A DNA stretch of 64,000 bases from Candidatus Sulfotelmatobacter sp. (GTDB lineage Bacteria > Acidobacteriota > Terriglobia > Terriglobales > Acidobacteriaceae). How positions within the stretch are numbered: position 1 is the first letter of the stretch; every line of letters begins with the position of its first letter. Below the pieces are notes generated by a model. It was not told where the DNA came from and did not search any database. It saw only the letters and a list, made by a program, of their open reading frames with translations. Location: contig JASHNU010000038.1 of NCBI GenBank assembly GCA_030041475.1, positions 100,187 to 164,186 on the forward strand, given 5' to 3'. Of this stretch, positions 19,180 through 28,539 are shown in pieces. The translations under genes were made by a program, and so were the position numbers.

Positions 19180-19932
19180 TCAGTTTCGCGACGTCGGTGC
19201 CTGGCGGTCGTCTTCGACGATGAAATTGGCGGGAACCTGGAAAATGGAGGCATCGGGCTCCGCACGAGAGAGATCGATCACATGTATGATCTGCAGCCCT
19301 TCCCTCGGATCTTTGCGGGTGGTGAGTAGGTTGATTTCCAGGTCCGGCGAGTACCAGTATTCTTTGGTGGTAACCAGCGGCTGAGAGTTTCCGATAGCGC
19401 CAGCGCCGATGGTCATGGTCTCGCGCGAGCCGAGCACAGAAAGCCCATCGATTTCGTCGGAGCCCAGTGTTTCGCGAGTTAGATAACGAGTTCCATTGTC
19501 TTGTAGTCCGGTCGGCGGCGGCACGAATTTTGTTGACGCATGGTAACTGGTGATCGCGCAGTGGCGTTTCGCCATGATGCACACCGTTCGAGTGTGAGCT
19601 ACTGGGTCCAGCAAGTCGATCTCCCGGCGTCGCATTGGCTGGTTGGAGCGGACGGGGACGAACGAAACATGCTCGCGGTAGATGCGCCCCTGACTGTCGC
19701 GCGCGAGGAAGGCGTAGAGTTCGGTGGTCACTACGATTCCATCTTCGAGCGTCCGCATCCACTCGATATGGTCTCGGCCTGAGAAGGGCTTGCCGCCGAC
19801 CGGAAGAATCTGTATGCCGTGGACTCGTATCCGGGTGCCGCGATCGGGTGCGCGAAAAACGTCAACGTCGTCTTGCGCAATGACGGGATAGGCAAACAGA
19901 ACAGCAACGGCCAGAGATGCGAGAAGCTTCAC
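19180..19932 (-). CDS. Secreted protein of unknown function
   Basis: About 250 residues with an N-terminal signal peptide VKLLASLAVAVLFAYPVIAQ from a GTG at 19932; the frame continues to an ATG at 19977 but that would give an unusually long polar leader. The C-terminal half contains TIGAGAIGNSQPLVTTKEYW, YSPDLEINLLTTRKDPR and a final FQVPANFIVE, a pattern I associate with uncharacterised acidobacterial exported proteins. No catalytic motif is visible. Lies between the dehydratase and RNase J genes. Confidence 0.7.
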   Translation of the reverse strand: MKLLASLAVAVLFAYPVIAQDDVDVFRAPDRGTRIRVHGIQILPVGGKPFSGRDHIEWMRTLEDGIVVTTELYAFLARDSQGRIYREHVSFVPVRSNQPMRRREIDLLDPVAHTRTVCIMAKRHCAITSYHASTKFVPPPTGLQDNGTRYLTRETLGSDEIDGLSVLGSRETMTIGAGAIGNSQPLVTTKEYWYSPDLEINLLTTRKDPREGLQIIHVIDLSRAEPDASIFQVPANFIVEDDRQAPTSRN

Positions 19933-20012
19933 AGCGGAACCCCCGCACGGACCATGGAAGTATCGCATGTCGCCCAAGCCCGTTCAATCCGACTCACGGT
20001 AGACGGAATGAA

Positions 20013-21677
20013 TCAGATTTCTAAGATTACCGGCATGATCAGCGGGCGCTTTTGACTTTGCTTGGAGATATAGCGCTTCAGGTCGGCTCGGATTTTTTCT
20101 TTGATCACCCCGTAATCGCCTTTTTCCTCCTCGCTCGAATGTGCCAGCGTGTCCTCGACGATGCGCTTGGCGCCGTCCATAAATCCGTCTTCGCCGATGT
20201 TGAAGCCGCGCGTGACAATCTCGGGCGCCGTCTCAACCTCGCCTGACAGCTTGTTAATCGCGATGATGGGCAGCACGATGCCGTCTTCGCTGATATGGCG
20301 TCGGTCTTTAATAATCAGATCCTCAACCACATCCGTCCGGTTGCCGGAATCGATGCAGACCCGCCCGACGCTGACTTTGCCGGTCTTGCGGGCGCCGAGT
20401 TCGTCAAATTCTAGAATCTCTCCGCTTTCGATCAGCATCGCTTTGCCGACCGATCCGTGCATGGCCGCGGCCATTTCCAGATGCAGCTTGAGCTGCCGGT
20501 ACTCTCCGTGGATGGGGATGAAATAGCGCGGCTTGACCAGGTTGATGATGAGCTTGAGTTCTTCCTGGCTGGCGTGTCCGCTGACGTGCACCGGCGGCGA
20601 AGTGCCGTCTTCGTAAATCACGTGCGCCTCGCGGCGGAAAAGGTGATCGATCATGCGGTAGATCGTCTTTTCGTTGCCGGGGATGATGCGCGACGACAGT
20701 ACTACCGTGTCGCCCTTCTCGATCTTGGCGTGCTTGTGATTGTCAACGGCGGCACGCGAAAGCGCCGACATGGGCTCGCCTTGCGTGCCGCTGATCAGCA
20801 CGCAGACTTTTTCTGGTGGAAAATTTTTCATCTCGCCCGGATTGATGATGAGGCCTTCCGGAGCTTCGATGTAGCCAAGGTCTTCGGCAATTTCCGCAGA
20901 GTTATTCATTGATCGGCCGATGAACGCGACCTTGCGGCCGTGCTCGCCGGCCAGTTCGACGGCCAGCTTGATGCGATGAATCGACGACGAAAAGCACGAA
21001 ATGAACAGGCGCCGCCGCGTGTGCGCGAAAACTTCGTCGAACTTGCGGCGGACGGCACGCTCGCTGGGCGTGTATCCTTTGCGCTCGACGTTGGTGGAAT
21101 CCTGAAAGAGCGCCAGCACGCCAGTTTTGCCGTATTCGGCGAAGGTATGTAGATCGAACAGCCGGTTGTCGGTGGGTGTGGGGTCAACCTTGAAATCGCC
21201 GGTGTGGATGATGACGCCGAGCGGCATGTGAATCGCCAGCGCCACGCAATCCACCAGGCTGTGCGTCACCGCGATGGGATGAATCGTGAACGCCCCGACC
21301 TTGAAGCGCTCGTTGGCCCGAATCTCGCGGAGGTCGGCGTCGTCGAGCAGGCCGTGCTCGTCGAGTTTGTCTTCCACGTAGGCCAGCGTGAACTCAGTGC
21401 CCCAGACCGGCACGTTGAGCTCGGAGAGAATCCAGGGCAGCGCGCCGATGTGGTCTTCGTGGCCGTGCGTGAGGATGATGCCGCGCACGCGGGAACGGTT
21501 CTCGGTGAGATACCGAATGTCGGGAACGACGATGTCGACGCCGAGCAGTTCGGCTTCAGGGAACATGAGGCCGGTGTCAATGACGATGATGTCGTCGCCC
21601 CAGCGCACGGCCATGCAGTTCATGCCGAACTCGCCTAGGCCGCCGAGGGGAATGATCTGGAGTTTTCCGCTGGGCAT
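20013..21677 (-). CDS. rnj: Ribonuclease J
   Basis: Metallo-beta-lactamase/beta-CASP ribonuclease with 5'-exonuclease and endonuclease activity in mRNA decay and rRNA maturation. The zinc motif HGHEDHIGALPW lies near residue 71, with further ligands in IHTGDFKVD; beta-CASP motifs include SCFSSSIHRI and HVSGHASQEELK, and the C-terminal part has FIPIHGEYRQLKLH. 554 residues is full length. Its presence suggests J-type rather than purely E-type mRNA turnover. Confidence 0.96.
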   Translation of the reverse strand: MPSGKLQIIPLGGLGEFGMNCMAVRWGDDIIVIDTGLMFPEAELLGVDIVVPDIRYLTENRSRVRGIILTHGHEDHIGALPWILSELNVPVWGTEFTLAYVEDKLDEHGLLDDADLREIRANERFKVGAFTIHPIAVTHSLVDCVALAIHMPLGVIIHTGDFKVDPTPTDNRLFDLHTFAEYGKTGVLALFQDSTNVERKGYTPSERAVRRKFDEVFAHTRRRLFISCFSSSIHRIKLAVELAGEHGRKVAFIGRSMNNSAEIAEDLGYIEAPEGLIINPGEMKNFPPEKVCVLISGTQGEPMSALSRAAVDNHKHAKIEKGDTVVLSSRIIPGNEKTIYRMIDHLFRREAHVIYEDGTSPPVHVSGHASQEELKLIINLVKPRYFIPIHGEYRQLKLHLEMAAAMHGSVGKAMLIESGEILEFDELGARKTGKVSVGRVCIDSGNRTDVVEDLIIKDRRHISEDGIVLPIIAINKLSGEVETAPEIVTRGFNIGEDGFMDGAKRIVEDTLAHSSEEEKGDYGVIKEKIRADLKRYISKQSQKRPLIMPVILEI

Positions 21678-21796
21678 GAGGTAAGGATGATGCTAACAGG
21701 GGCAGTAGCGAGTTGCCAGTACCCGGTACTCGGTTGCAAAAACCGAGCAGGTGTCTCCGATGGCGTTCTGGCCTGGCGTGCGATAAGGTTGAAGTG

Positions 21797-22489
21797 ATGC
21801 CTGAAGAACGCAAGTCCTGGCTGCGGCGGCGTGTGGAGACCGCGCTGGTGAAAGGATTGACACGCGCGTATTCGACGGTCCGCGTGGATCCGACGAAATT
21901 TCTGTTACAGCTGCGGGCGGCCTATCGTGTACCCATCAGCGGATATCACGGCGTGTATTCGCTGGAAATCGGTGAACTCGACGACGTGGCGGACTTGATC
22001 ATCCGCAGCGGAATGAAGCTGGCGGTTCTGGAAGGCGCAGGCCTGGGGATGGGCGGCCTGCTGACGATCGTGCCCGATCTTGGGATTCTATCGGCCATCA
22101 CCATGCGCACGATTCAGAAGCTGAGCCTGCTTTACGGCTTCGAATTCAACACGGACAACGAAATCGCCGAATTGTGGATTGCAGCGGCCAGTGCGGCGGG
22201 CGTTGACATCAGCCGCGAGCTACTGGAAAAGGAAGTGGTAAACAAGTTCGTACCGCGCGTGATTCAGAGAATCGCGGCGCGGGCAAGCGGCGAAGTGGTT
22301 GAGAAGTGGGCCGGCCGCATGATTCCTTTGGCCAGCGGCGCGATCGGGGCCGCGCTCAACTACTGGTTTGTACGCGCGTGGGGCGAGCGCGCGAAGGCGC
22401 ATTTCCGGGAGAGGCATTTGAAGCTGCGGGAGCGGGCGGCGCTGGAGGAGTGGACGGTGGCACAGCGAACCTTCCCATCCGGTCACTGA
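21797..22489 (+). CDS. EcsC family protein
   Basis: A 230-residue protein starting at ATG 21797 (MPEERKSWLRRR); the frame upstream to 21713 is not convincing. Contains the glycine-rich hydrophobic stretch EGAGLGMGGLLTIVPDLGILSAI and later PLASGAIGAALNYWFVRAWGERA, both typical of the EcsC family, whose role is poorly known (named after a gene near an ABC transporter in Bacillus). It may be peripheral to the membrane. It ends seven bases into the convergent gene on the other strand. Confidence 0.8.
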   Translation: MPEERKSWLRRRVETALVKGLTRAYSTVRVDPTKFLLQLRAAYRVPISGYHGVYSLEIGELDDVADLIIRSGMKLAVLEGAGLGMGGLLTIVPDLGILSAITMRTIQKLSLLYGFEFNTDNEIAELWIAAASAAGVDISRELLEKEVVNKFVPRVIQRIAARASGEVVEKWAGRMIPLASGAIGAALNYWFVRAWGERAKAHFRERHLKLRERAALEEWTVAQRTFPSGH

Positions 22490-22782
22490 TGCTTGCTCCA
22501 TCGATGACGCCACTTAACCTTCCAATTGCCTTTCCATTTTGTCCATCGGCGGTAGTGCTCGCCGAGTTCGTCGACTATCTCATACTGACCGTCGGGAATC
22601 TCGGCGCCGTCTGGTCTTCGAATGTAGGCTACGTTCCTGATTTTGTTTTGGGAGTCGAAGTAAATCAGAAATTCGATGGGAATCCAGTCACCTTCAGAGC
22701 CATACCCGCGCAGCGAACCGACGCCTTGGAACGCCCTCGTCCGCCCGACGGCTTGCTTCTTGGCGCTGCCACTGCTTTTCAT
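22483..22782 (-). CDS. Hypothetical protein, 99 residues
   Basis: A small protein with a beta-rich core (DWIPIEFLIYFDSQNKIRNV) and a basic, Trp-rich C-terminus (RRWTKWKGNWKVKWRHRW). I do not recognise it. It converges on the EcsC gene with a 7-base overlap and lies upstream of dapD on the same strand with a 36-base gap after its start. Coding status is likely but not certain. Confidence 0.5.
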   Translation of the reverse strand: MKSSGSAKKQAVGRTRAFQGVGSLRGYGSEGDWIPIEFLIYFDSQNKIRNVAYIRRPDGAEIPDGQYEIVDELGEHYRRWTKWKGNWKVKWRHRWSKHQ

Positions 22783-22818
22783 AGTGGTGATTGTACGCCG
22801 CGCTCTCTTAGTCGATGG

Positions 22819-23655
22819 CTAGCGTAGCCAGTCTTCAAGCTCGATTCCCTTGTCGGTTTTTTCGTCACGGTACTTCACGATGACCGGTGTGTAGAGCGAA
22901 AGATTCCACTCTGCTGACGTCGACGGCGCTTTGCCTTTCTTAACGGCACGCGAGCCGGGCACAACCACAGCATTCTCGGGAACTTCGAGTGGCGCGTCGG
23001 CGGTGGCGCGATAGACTGCGCCTTTCACCAGATCGTAGAGCGGAGTTGAGCGCGTCAGGATTGTTCCCGCGCCGAGCACGGCGCCAGCACGAACCAGCGT
23101 GCCTTCAAAGACGCCGCAGTTGCCGCCCACCAGCACATCCTCCTCGATGATGACAGGTGCGGCGTTCACCGGCTCGAGAACGCCTCCGACCTGCGCCGCA
23201 GCGCTCAAGTGCACCCGCTTGCCGATCTGGGCACAGGAGCCCACGAGCGCGTGCGAATCGATCATTGTGCCTTCGTCCACGTAAGCGCCGACGTTGATGA
23301 ACATCGGCGGCATGCAGATGACGGAAGGCGCGACGTACGCGCCTTCACGCACGGAAGACCCGCCGGGGACGACACGGACGCGGTCGGCGACAGTGAAGTG
23401 GCGCGCGGGGAAGGTGTCTTTGTCGACGAAGGAAAGACCGGCGGGCATTTCAGTAAGTGCGCCGAGACGGAAACCGAGCAGGATGCCTTGCTTGACCCAG
23501 GCATTCACGACCCAGCGGGCATCAACTTTTTCGGCAGCGCGGATTTTGCCCTGGGTGAGCTGGTCGCGGAACTCGAGGAAGATTTTTCGCGCTTCAGGAT
23601 CGTTTTCGACTTCGCCTTGGGCTGCTAAGCGCTCAATGGAAGATTTCAAAGACAT
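22819..23655 (-). CDS. dapD: 2,3,4,5-tetrahydropyridine-2,6-dicarboxylate N-succinyltransferase
   Basis: Lysine/diaminopimelate pathway enzyme adding a succinyl group from succinyl-CoA. 278 residues with an N-terminal helical domain, [18 protein letters not shown] and a left-handed beta-helix of hexapeptide repeats ([53 protein letters not shown]). Full length. Last gene of the minus-strand asd-lysC-dapB-dapA-dapD series, indicating the succinylase branch. Confidence 0.96.
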   Translation of the reverse strand: MSLKSSIERLAAQGEVENDPEARKIFLEFRDQLTQGKIRAAEKVDARWVVNAWVKQGILLGFRLGALTEMPAGLSFVDKDTFPARHFTVADRVRVVPGGSSVREGAYVAPSVICMPPMFINVGAYVDEGTMIDSHALVGSCAQIGKRVHLSAAAQVGGVLEPVNAAPVIIEEDVLVGGNCGVFEGTLVRAGAVLGAGTILTRSTPLYDLVKGAVYRATADAPLEVPENAVVVPGSRAVKKGKAPSTSAEWNLSLYTPVIVKYRDEKTDKGIELEDWLR

Positions 23656-23673
23656 GCGGGAAGAGTATAGAGG

Positions 23674-23767
23674 ATTTCAGATTTTAGATTGCAGATTCAA
23701 AAGCCGAAGCCTTTCCCCTCGGCAATTTCGATACGAAATCTGCAATCTGAAATCTCAAATCTGAAAT
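23674..23767. repeat. AT-rich inverted repeat between dapA and dapD
   Basis: The outer arms ATTTCAGATTT (23674-23684) and AAATCTGAAAT (23757-23767) are perfect inverted copies, and inner arms TAGATTGCAGATT and AATCTGCAATCT continue the pairing. It could form a long hairpin in the dap transcript. The composition is clearly more AT-rich than the genes around it. Confidence 0.75.
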
Positions 23768-23772
23768 GTGGG

Positions 23773-24903
23773 CTACACGCACTTGCATTCGCTGCGGATG
23801 AGGATGTTGGTCATGGCGTGGGCGGCTTCGCGCGCGGCAGCGAGCGTCGAGTAGGGACCGTGCCAGCGCGCATGGTTGGTGTCGTGGCCGGCGGGACGTC
23901 CCTTGCCGTGGCTGCACTGGCCACAGGAGCCGCGATGCACCACGATTTTGTGCGGGCCCGCAGCCCAGTTCTCGTAAATGAAAAACTCGGCTGCAGCGGC
24001 TGGCGCGCCGGCGGGCTTGCTGATCAGCCCAACTTCCGCCACGAGCTTCTGCAGTCGCGATCGCGTGTCGCGCCGCATGGGCACGAGCGGCAGGCGGTAG
24101 ACCTCTTCGATTTTGCCCATCATGGCGAGAACCGCTTTGACCGGCAGAGGGTTAGACTCGATGAAATTCGCCTGCATCAGCGGCAGATACTTGCGGTGCA
24201 GGCTGCGCGCCGTTGCCCAGTCGTTGGCGAGCGCGGCGCGCGTGAGCGCGGCCATCTCGTGCGGAATTTCGTTCGATGCGACAGAAATCACTCCGACTCC
24301 GCCCAGCGCGATCACCGGCAGCGTGACGGCGTCGTCCCCTGAGAGAACCAGAAACGTTTCGGGCACTGCGCTGATGGCTTCGGCGATCTGGGTCATGTTG
24401 CCGCTCGCTTCCTTCACGCCGATGATGTTGGGAATCTCGGCAAGCCGCGCCAGCGTTGCGGGCTCGAGATTGGCGGCGGTGCGTCCCGGCACGTTGTAGA
24501 GAATGACGGGCTTCTCGATTACGGCTTCTGCGATCGCTTTGAAGTGCCGGTACTGGCCCTCCTGCGTGGGCTTGTTGTAGTACGGCGAGGCGGTGAGGAT
24601 GCCGTTCACGCCGGGGCGTGAGGCGAGTTCCTTGGCCTTTTCGACCGCATCGTGCGTGGCGTTCGAGGTGGCTCCGGCGATGATAGGCACGCGCCCGGCC
24701 GCGACTTCGATTGTGGTGTCAACGACGTGCAGCCATTCATCGTGGGTGAGGGTCGGCGTTTCGCCCGTGGTGCCGCAGGGTACGAGAAAATCGATGTCTG
24801 ACTCGATCTGCCACGCGACCAGGTTACGCAGGGCCGCGTCGTCGATGGAGCCGTCCTGACGAAAAGGTGTGACGAGAGCAGTGCCACAGCCACGGAGTTG
24901 CAT
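23773..24903 (-). CDS. dapA: 4-hydroxy-tetrahydrodipicolinate synthase with Cys/His-rich C-terminal extension
   Basis: Residues 1-295 are a complete DapA that condenses pyruvate with aspartate semialdehyde: GTTGETPTL (44-52), Tyr136 in LYNVPGRT and Schiff-base Lys164 in IGVKEASGN. Normal DapA ends near 295. Here an Ala/Pro linker leads to about 70 more residues (307-376) with YENWAAGPHKIVVHRGSCGQC, HGKGRPAGHD, RWHGPYSTLAAAREAAHAM and a final CKC. The extension resembles small stand-alone bacterial proteins of unknown function that share the HRxxCxxC...WHGP pattern, and could bind a metal. It is in one uninterrupted frame. Expected to work with the adjacent dapB, lysC and asd products. Confidence 0.92.
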   Translation of the reverse strand: MQLRGCGTALVTPFRQDGSIDDAALRNLVAWQIESDIDFLVPCGTTGETPTLTHDEWLHVVDTTIEVAAGRVPIIAGATSNATHDAVEKAKELASRPGVNGILTASPYYNKPTQEGQYRHFKAIAEAVIEKPVILYNVPGRTAANLEPATLARLAEIPNIIGVKEASGNMTQIAEAISAVPETFLVLSGDDAVTLPVIALGGVGVISVASNEIPHEMAALTRAALANDWATARSLHRKYLPLMQANFIESNPLPVKAVLAMMGKIEEVYRLPLVPMRRDTRSRLQKLVAEVGLISKPAGAPAAAAEFFIYENWAAGPHKIVVHRGSCGQCSHGKGRPAGHDTNHARWHGPYSTLAAAREAAHAMTNILIRSECKCV

Positions 24904-24965
24904 GGGTTAAGCATAGCGCGAATGGGGGGGAAGGGAAAATCGGACGACATCGAGCTGCGACTCAG

Positions 24966-25217
24966 ATGAGCCGACTATTTGAATCTTTCGAGTATCTGGA
25001 CAGGGGTTGGGACGTCCGGGTGCTTGAGACCTGTTCCCTGCGTCGGCTATTTGCCTGGCTCATACTACTTGTTTTCGTCCTGGGTGCGGACGTTGCAATC
25101 ACTGCCTACCCGGCCTTCCGCTTTCACCGCTTCGACTGGACTGAAGCTCTCAACATGCTGGCTGTCGGCATCGTAGCGTTTCGATACTCACGCTTGATTT
25201 ACCGACGGCTAGGTTGA
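24966..25217 (+). CDS. Small two-helix membrane protein, unknown
   Basis: 83 residues with two hydrophobic segments (LFAWLILLVFVLGADVAITAY and ALNMLAVGIVAF) and a basic C-terminus. It lies on the plus strand inside the minus-strand lysine cluster, in the gap between dapA and dapB. No family recognised; it could be a chance open frame. Confidence 0.4.
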   Translation: MSRLFESFEYLDRGWDVRVLETCSLRRLFAWLILLVFVLGADVAITAYPAFRFHRFDWTEALNMLAVGIVAFRYSRLIYRRLG

Positions 25218-25224
25218 TCGTCCG

Positions 25225-25923
25225 CTACAGTTCCCGCCAAATATCCCTGAAATCGTAGAAACCTTTTTTCCCGGCGAGCCATTCGGCGGCGCGGACGGCG
25301 CCTTCGGCGAAGCCGCGGCGGGATTTGGCGTCGTGGCAGAGATAAATTCGGTCGGCGCCGGATTCGAGAAGGAGTTCGTGCAGGCCGACGACCTCGCCCT
25401 CGCGGAAGGACGTGATTTCTAGATTTTCTTTCTCCCCACTGGCCTCGTGTACGACGCGCCGCAGGGCCAGCGCCGTGCCGGAGGGCGCGTCCTTCTTATG
25501 AACGTGGTGGCGTTCAAAAATCTGGCCGGAGTATCCGTGGCGCAGAGCGGCGGCTGCGGCGCGGGCGGCGTCGAAGAAGAGGTTTACGCCGATGGAGAAA
25601 TTCGCAGCATAGACAAACCCAGTGGCGTGCTGCTCGACCAGGCGGCGAACGCGGTCGAGTTCTGCGTGTCTCTCTCCATACCAGCCAGTCGTGCCGACGA
25701 CCATGTTCTTCCCGGTTCTGACGCAGGCTTCGATATTGGCGAGAACGCAGTGCGGCGTGGTGAAGTCGAGGACGGCGTCGATGGCGCGGAGCTTGTCGGG
25801 GGTGAGCGCGGCGCAGGCGGCGTTCTCCTTGGACCCCGCGATCTGGAGGTGATGCCCGCGCTCTGCTGCAACCTCGGCGACGAGCGATCCGGTCTTGCCC
25901 CGGCCGAGGAGAAGGAAATTCAT
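25225..25923 (-). CDS. dapB: 4-hydroxy-tetrahydrodipicolinate reductase, short form
   Basis: Reduces the DapA product with NAD(P)H. The dinucleotide motif is LLGRGKTGSLVAE (residues 5-17), NFSIGVNLF follows, and the catalytic ERHHVHKKDAPSGTA (His-His, Lys, and the substrate-binding SGTA) is intact. At 232 residues it is about 30 shorter than E. coli DapB, mainly in the N-terminal domain, a form seen in several phyla. Positioned between lysC and dapA on the same strand. Confidence 0.95.
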   Translation of the reverse strand: MNFLLLGRGKTGSLVAEVAAERGHHLQIAGSKENAACAALTPDKLRAIDAVLDFTTPHCVLANIEACVRTGKNMVVGTTGWYGERHAELDRVRRLVEQHATGFVYAANFSIGVNLFFDAARAAAAALRHGYSGQIFERHHVHKKDAPSGTALALRRVVHEASGEKENLEITSFREGEVVGLHELLLESGADRIYLCHDAKSRRGFAEGAVRAAEWLAGKKGFYDFRDIWREL

Positions 25924-25933
25924 AGATTCATCT

Positions 25934-25997
25934 ACCGCCGAGATCGCAAAGAACGCAGAGAAGAATCTTTCTCGGCGAACTCCGCGTGCTCGGCGGT
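25934..25997. repeat. Short intergenic repeat with 9-bp inverted ends ACCGCCGAG/CTCGGCGGT
   Basis: Perfect inverted ends bracket GATCGCAAAGAACGCAGAG and CTCCGCGTGCTCGG-type sequence, which resembles a dispersed element found in many genomes (CGCAGAGAACGC...). It fills the gap between lysC and dapB and could form a hairpin. Confidence 0.6.
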
Positions 25998-26009
25998 GAA
26001 ATTCTAGCT

Positions 26010-27383
26010 CTACGCGAAGATCTCCGCATCCAGCTCCGAGAAAAACGTCTTGTGCAGACGCTGGATCACGTCGGGTACTTCGTCTTCTTCGATCACAAAA
26101 GTTAGATTAATCTCCGACGCGCCCTGCGAGATCATGCGGATCTTCTTGTCCGAAAGTTCTCGAAAGACCTGCGCAGCCATGCCGGGCGTCTCGCGCAGGT
26201 TCTCGCCGACCAGGCAAACGATGGCTTTGCGGCCTTCATACTTCACGTCCGCGAGCTTCGCCAAGTCGGCGGCCAGCGCGGGAATGGCGTGGTTCGAGTC
26301 GATGGTGAGCGACACGCTCACTTCAGAAGTCGAGACTACATCGACTGCTACTTTGTGCCGGTCGAAGGCTTCGAAGATAGCCCGCAGAAATCCGTGAGCG
26401 AGCAGCATGCGCGGCGCGGCTACGTTCACGATGGTGATGCGTTTCTTGGCGGCGATGGCCTTGAAAATGTTTTTCCCCTGCGGCGCGCGTGTTGTGATGC
26501 GCGTTCCCTCGCATGACGGATTGCGCGAATTCAGCACATAGACGGGAATATTCTTCTGGATCGCCGGCAGCACTGTGGCGGGGTGCAAAACCTTTGCGCC
26601 GAAGTAGGCGAGTTCAGCCGCCTCATCAAAGCTGATGACTTTAATGCGGCGTGCATCCGCGCAAATGCGTGGGTCCGTAGTCAAAATGCCGTCCACGTCA
26701 GTCCAGATTTCGATGCGCTCGGCATTCAGGCCGGCGCCGAAGATGGCGGCGGAAAAGTCCGAGCCGCCTCGGCCGATCGTGGTGGTAATACCGGCGCGGC
26801 TCGAGCCGATGAAGCCGCCCATCACCGGCACTTTGCCCTGATGCAACAGCGGATCAACCACCTCCCGCAGTTTGGCGTTGGTTTCTTCGAATTGCGGAAC
26901 CGCCTGCATGTAGGCGCTGTCGGTGATCAGGACGTCGCGCGAGTCAACATGCGCGCCTTTGAGGCCGCGGGCATTGAAGGCCGCGGCCACGATCTTGCTG
27001 GAGAGCATTTCGCCGAATGCAGCAACGTGATCGGTGGTGCGCGGTGTGATCTCGCCGACGGCGGAGATGCCGCGGAGCAGATCATCGAGCGCCTCGAAAT
27101 CGGCGCCAATCTCGGAATGAAAGTCGGTGAACAGCGCCGTGCCCAACAGTTCGCTGGCGGTGTTGTAGTGGCGTTCCTGCAGCGAGCGGCAGAGTTTGAG
27201 AGCAGTTTTGCGCTCGCCCGCCCCTGCGGCTTTGGCCATCGTCAGTAGCGTGTCGGTAACTTTGGCCATGGCGCTAACCACGACCACGGGATTTTGTTTC
27301 AGTCGCCCCTCGACGATAGACGCCACCCGGTCGATCGCCTTCGCGTCCTCCACCGACGTCCCGCCGAATTTCATAACGATCAT
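26010..27383 (-). CDS. lysC: Aspartate kinase
   Basis: First enzyme of the aspartate family pathway. Starts at ATG 27383 with the classic MIVMKFGGTSVEDAKAID; the frame continues upstream to 27464 but only through a dispersed repeat. The kinase domain includes GRGGSDFSAAIFGAGL and EIWTDVDGILTTDPR; the C-terminal third holds two ACT domains (ITIVNVAAPRMLLAHGFL and CLVGENLRETPGMAAQVF), indicating feedback control by lysine or threonine. 457 residues, monofunctional form without homoserine dehydrogenase. Confidence 0.96.
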   Translation of the reverse strand: MIVMKFGGTSVEDAKAIDRVASIVEGRLKQNPVVVVSAMAKVTDTLLTMAKAAGAGERKTALKLCRSLQERHYNTASELLGTALFTDFHSEIGADFEALDDLLRGISAVGEITPRTTDHVAAFGEMLSSKIVAAAFNARGLKGAHVDSRDVLITDSAYMQAVPQFEETNAKLREVVDPLLHQGKVPVMGGFIGSSRAGITTTIGRGGSDFSAAIFGAGLNAERIEIWTDVDGILTTDPRICADARRIKVISFDEAAELAYFGAKVLHPATVLPAIQKNIPVYVLNSRNPSCEGTRITTRAPQGKNIFKAIAAKKRITIVNVAAPRMLLAHGFLRAIFEAFDRHKVAVDVVSTSEVSVSLTIDSNHAIPALAADLAKLADVKYEGRKAIVCLVGENLRETPGMAAQVFRELSDKKIRMISQGASEINLTFVIEEDEVPDVIQRLHKTFFSELDAEIFA

Positions 27384-27410
27384 TCGGCGTCCCTCGGTGG
27401 GGCAGAGTTG

Positions 27411-27462
27411 TGACGAGGGAGATCCCTCGCTCCGGCGGAAAAACGCCTTCGCTCGGGATGAC
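27411..27462. repeat. Dispersed GGGATCTCCC/GGGATGAC repeat, upstream of lysC
   Basis: Contains GAGGGAGATCCCTCGCTCCG and ends CGCTCGGGATGAC, matching the elements at 8405-8517 and 58171-58327. It lacks the left GTCATCCC end, so it is a partial copy. It creates an apparent 27-residue N-terminal extension of lysC that should not be annotated. Confidence 0.7.
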
Positions 27463-27486
27463 ACCGTCCTAAGAGGGCGAGGCCAT

Positions 27487-28539
27487 TCATCCCAGATATC
27501 CCTTGGCCTTGAGCAGTTCCGCGTTCAGCAGGGCGGCGCCGGCCGCGCCGCGAATGGTATTGTGCGAGAGTACGGTGAATTTCCAGTCGAGCACTCCGCA
27601 CGGGCGCAAGCGGCCGACCACGGCGGTCATGCCTGCGCCCATATCGACGTCGAAGCGGGGCTGGGGGCGGTCGTTGGCCTCCACATAGACCACGGGGCGC
27701 TCGGGAGCACTGGGCAGTCTGAGTTGCTGCGGCTCGGCGCGATACGCATTCCACGCGGCGATGATTTTCACCGGCTCGGTCTTGGTCTTGAGCCGAATCG
27801 AAACCGACTCGGTATGGCCGTCTTCCACAGCGACACGGTTGCACTGCGCGCTCATGGCGAAGGCGCCGGGAATAATCCTCGCGCCGTTCAACTGGCCGAG
27901 CAGCTTGCGGGTTTCCTCCTCCATTTTTTCTTCTTCGTTCTTGATGAACGGGATGACGTTGCCCAGGATGTCGAGCGACGCCACGCCGGGATAGCCGGCG
28001 CCCGATACCGCCTGCATAGTCACGGCCATCACCGTTTCGAGGCCAAAGCGCTGATGCAGCGGCGCAAGCGCCAGCACGAGGCCGATAGCGGAACAATTGG
28101 GATTGGTCACGACGTAGCCGCCGGATTTCTTGCGCCAGCCCTGGGCGTCGATCAGCTTGATGTGGCCGCTGTTGACCTCAGGGATGACCAGCGGCACATC
28201 TTCCTTCATGCGCAGAGCACTGGAATTCGAAACGACGGCGCAGCCGGATTCGGCAAAGCGCGGCTCGAGTTCGGCGGCGATGGCGGCATCGAGAGCGGCG
28301 AAGATCACCTTCGGCGCGCCTTCCGGTGTGGCCGGCGAAACCTGCATTTTGGCCACGGGCGCGGGAATCGGCGTCTTTAGCCGCCAGCGCGCGGCCTCGG
28401 AATAGACTTTGCCCTCGGAGCGGTCGGAAGCGGCCAGCCAGGCCACTTCAAACCAGGGATGGCGCTCGAGCATCTGAATGAATCTCTGCCCGACGACACC
28501 GGTGGCGCCAAGAATGCCAATAGGAATTTTGCGATCCAT
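27487..28539 (-). CDS. asd: Aspartate-semialdehyde dehydrogenase
   Basis: Reduces aspartyl phosphate to aspartate semialdehyde. Starts at ATG 28539 (MDRKIPIGILGATGVVGQRF). Catalytic Cys is in VTNPNCSAIGL; other motifs are SNSSALRMKEDVPLVIPEVN and SGAGYPGVASLD. At 350 residues and with these motifs it belongs to the archaeal/fungal-type ASADH group, also common in Acidobacteria. First gene of the minus-strand lysine cluster. Confidence 0.95.
   Translation of the reverse strand: MDRKIPIGILGATGVVGQRFIQMLERHPWFEVAWLAASDRSEGKVYSEAARWRLKTPIPAPVAKMQVSPATPEGAPKVIFAALDAAIAAELEPRFAESGCAVVSNSSALRMKEDVPLVIPEVNSGHIKLIDAQGWRKKSGGYVVTNPNCSAIGLVLALAPLHQRFGLETVMAVTMQAVSGAGYPGVASLDILGNVIPFIKNEEEKMEEETRKLLGQLNGARIIPGAFAMSAQCNRVAVEDGHTESVSIRLKTKTEPVKIIAAWNAYRAEPQQLRLPSAPERPVVYVEANDRPQPRFDVDMGAGMTAVVGRLRPCGVLDWKFTVLSHNTIRGAAGAALLNAELLKAKGYLG

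Noticed and set aside
27384..27464. N-terminal extension of lysC
   Set aside because: Encoded by a dispersed repeat; aspartate kinases begin at the MKFGGTS motif as the ATG at 27383 does.
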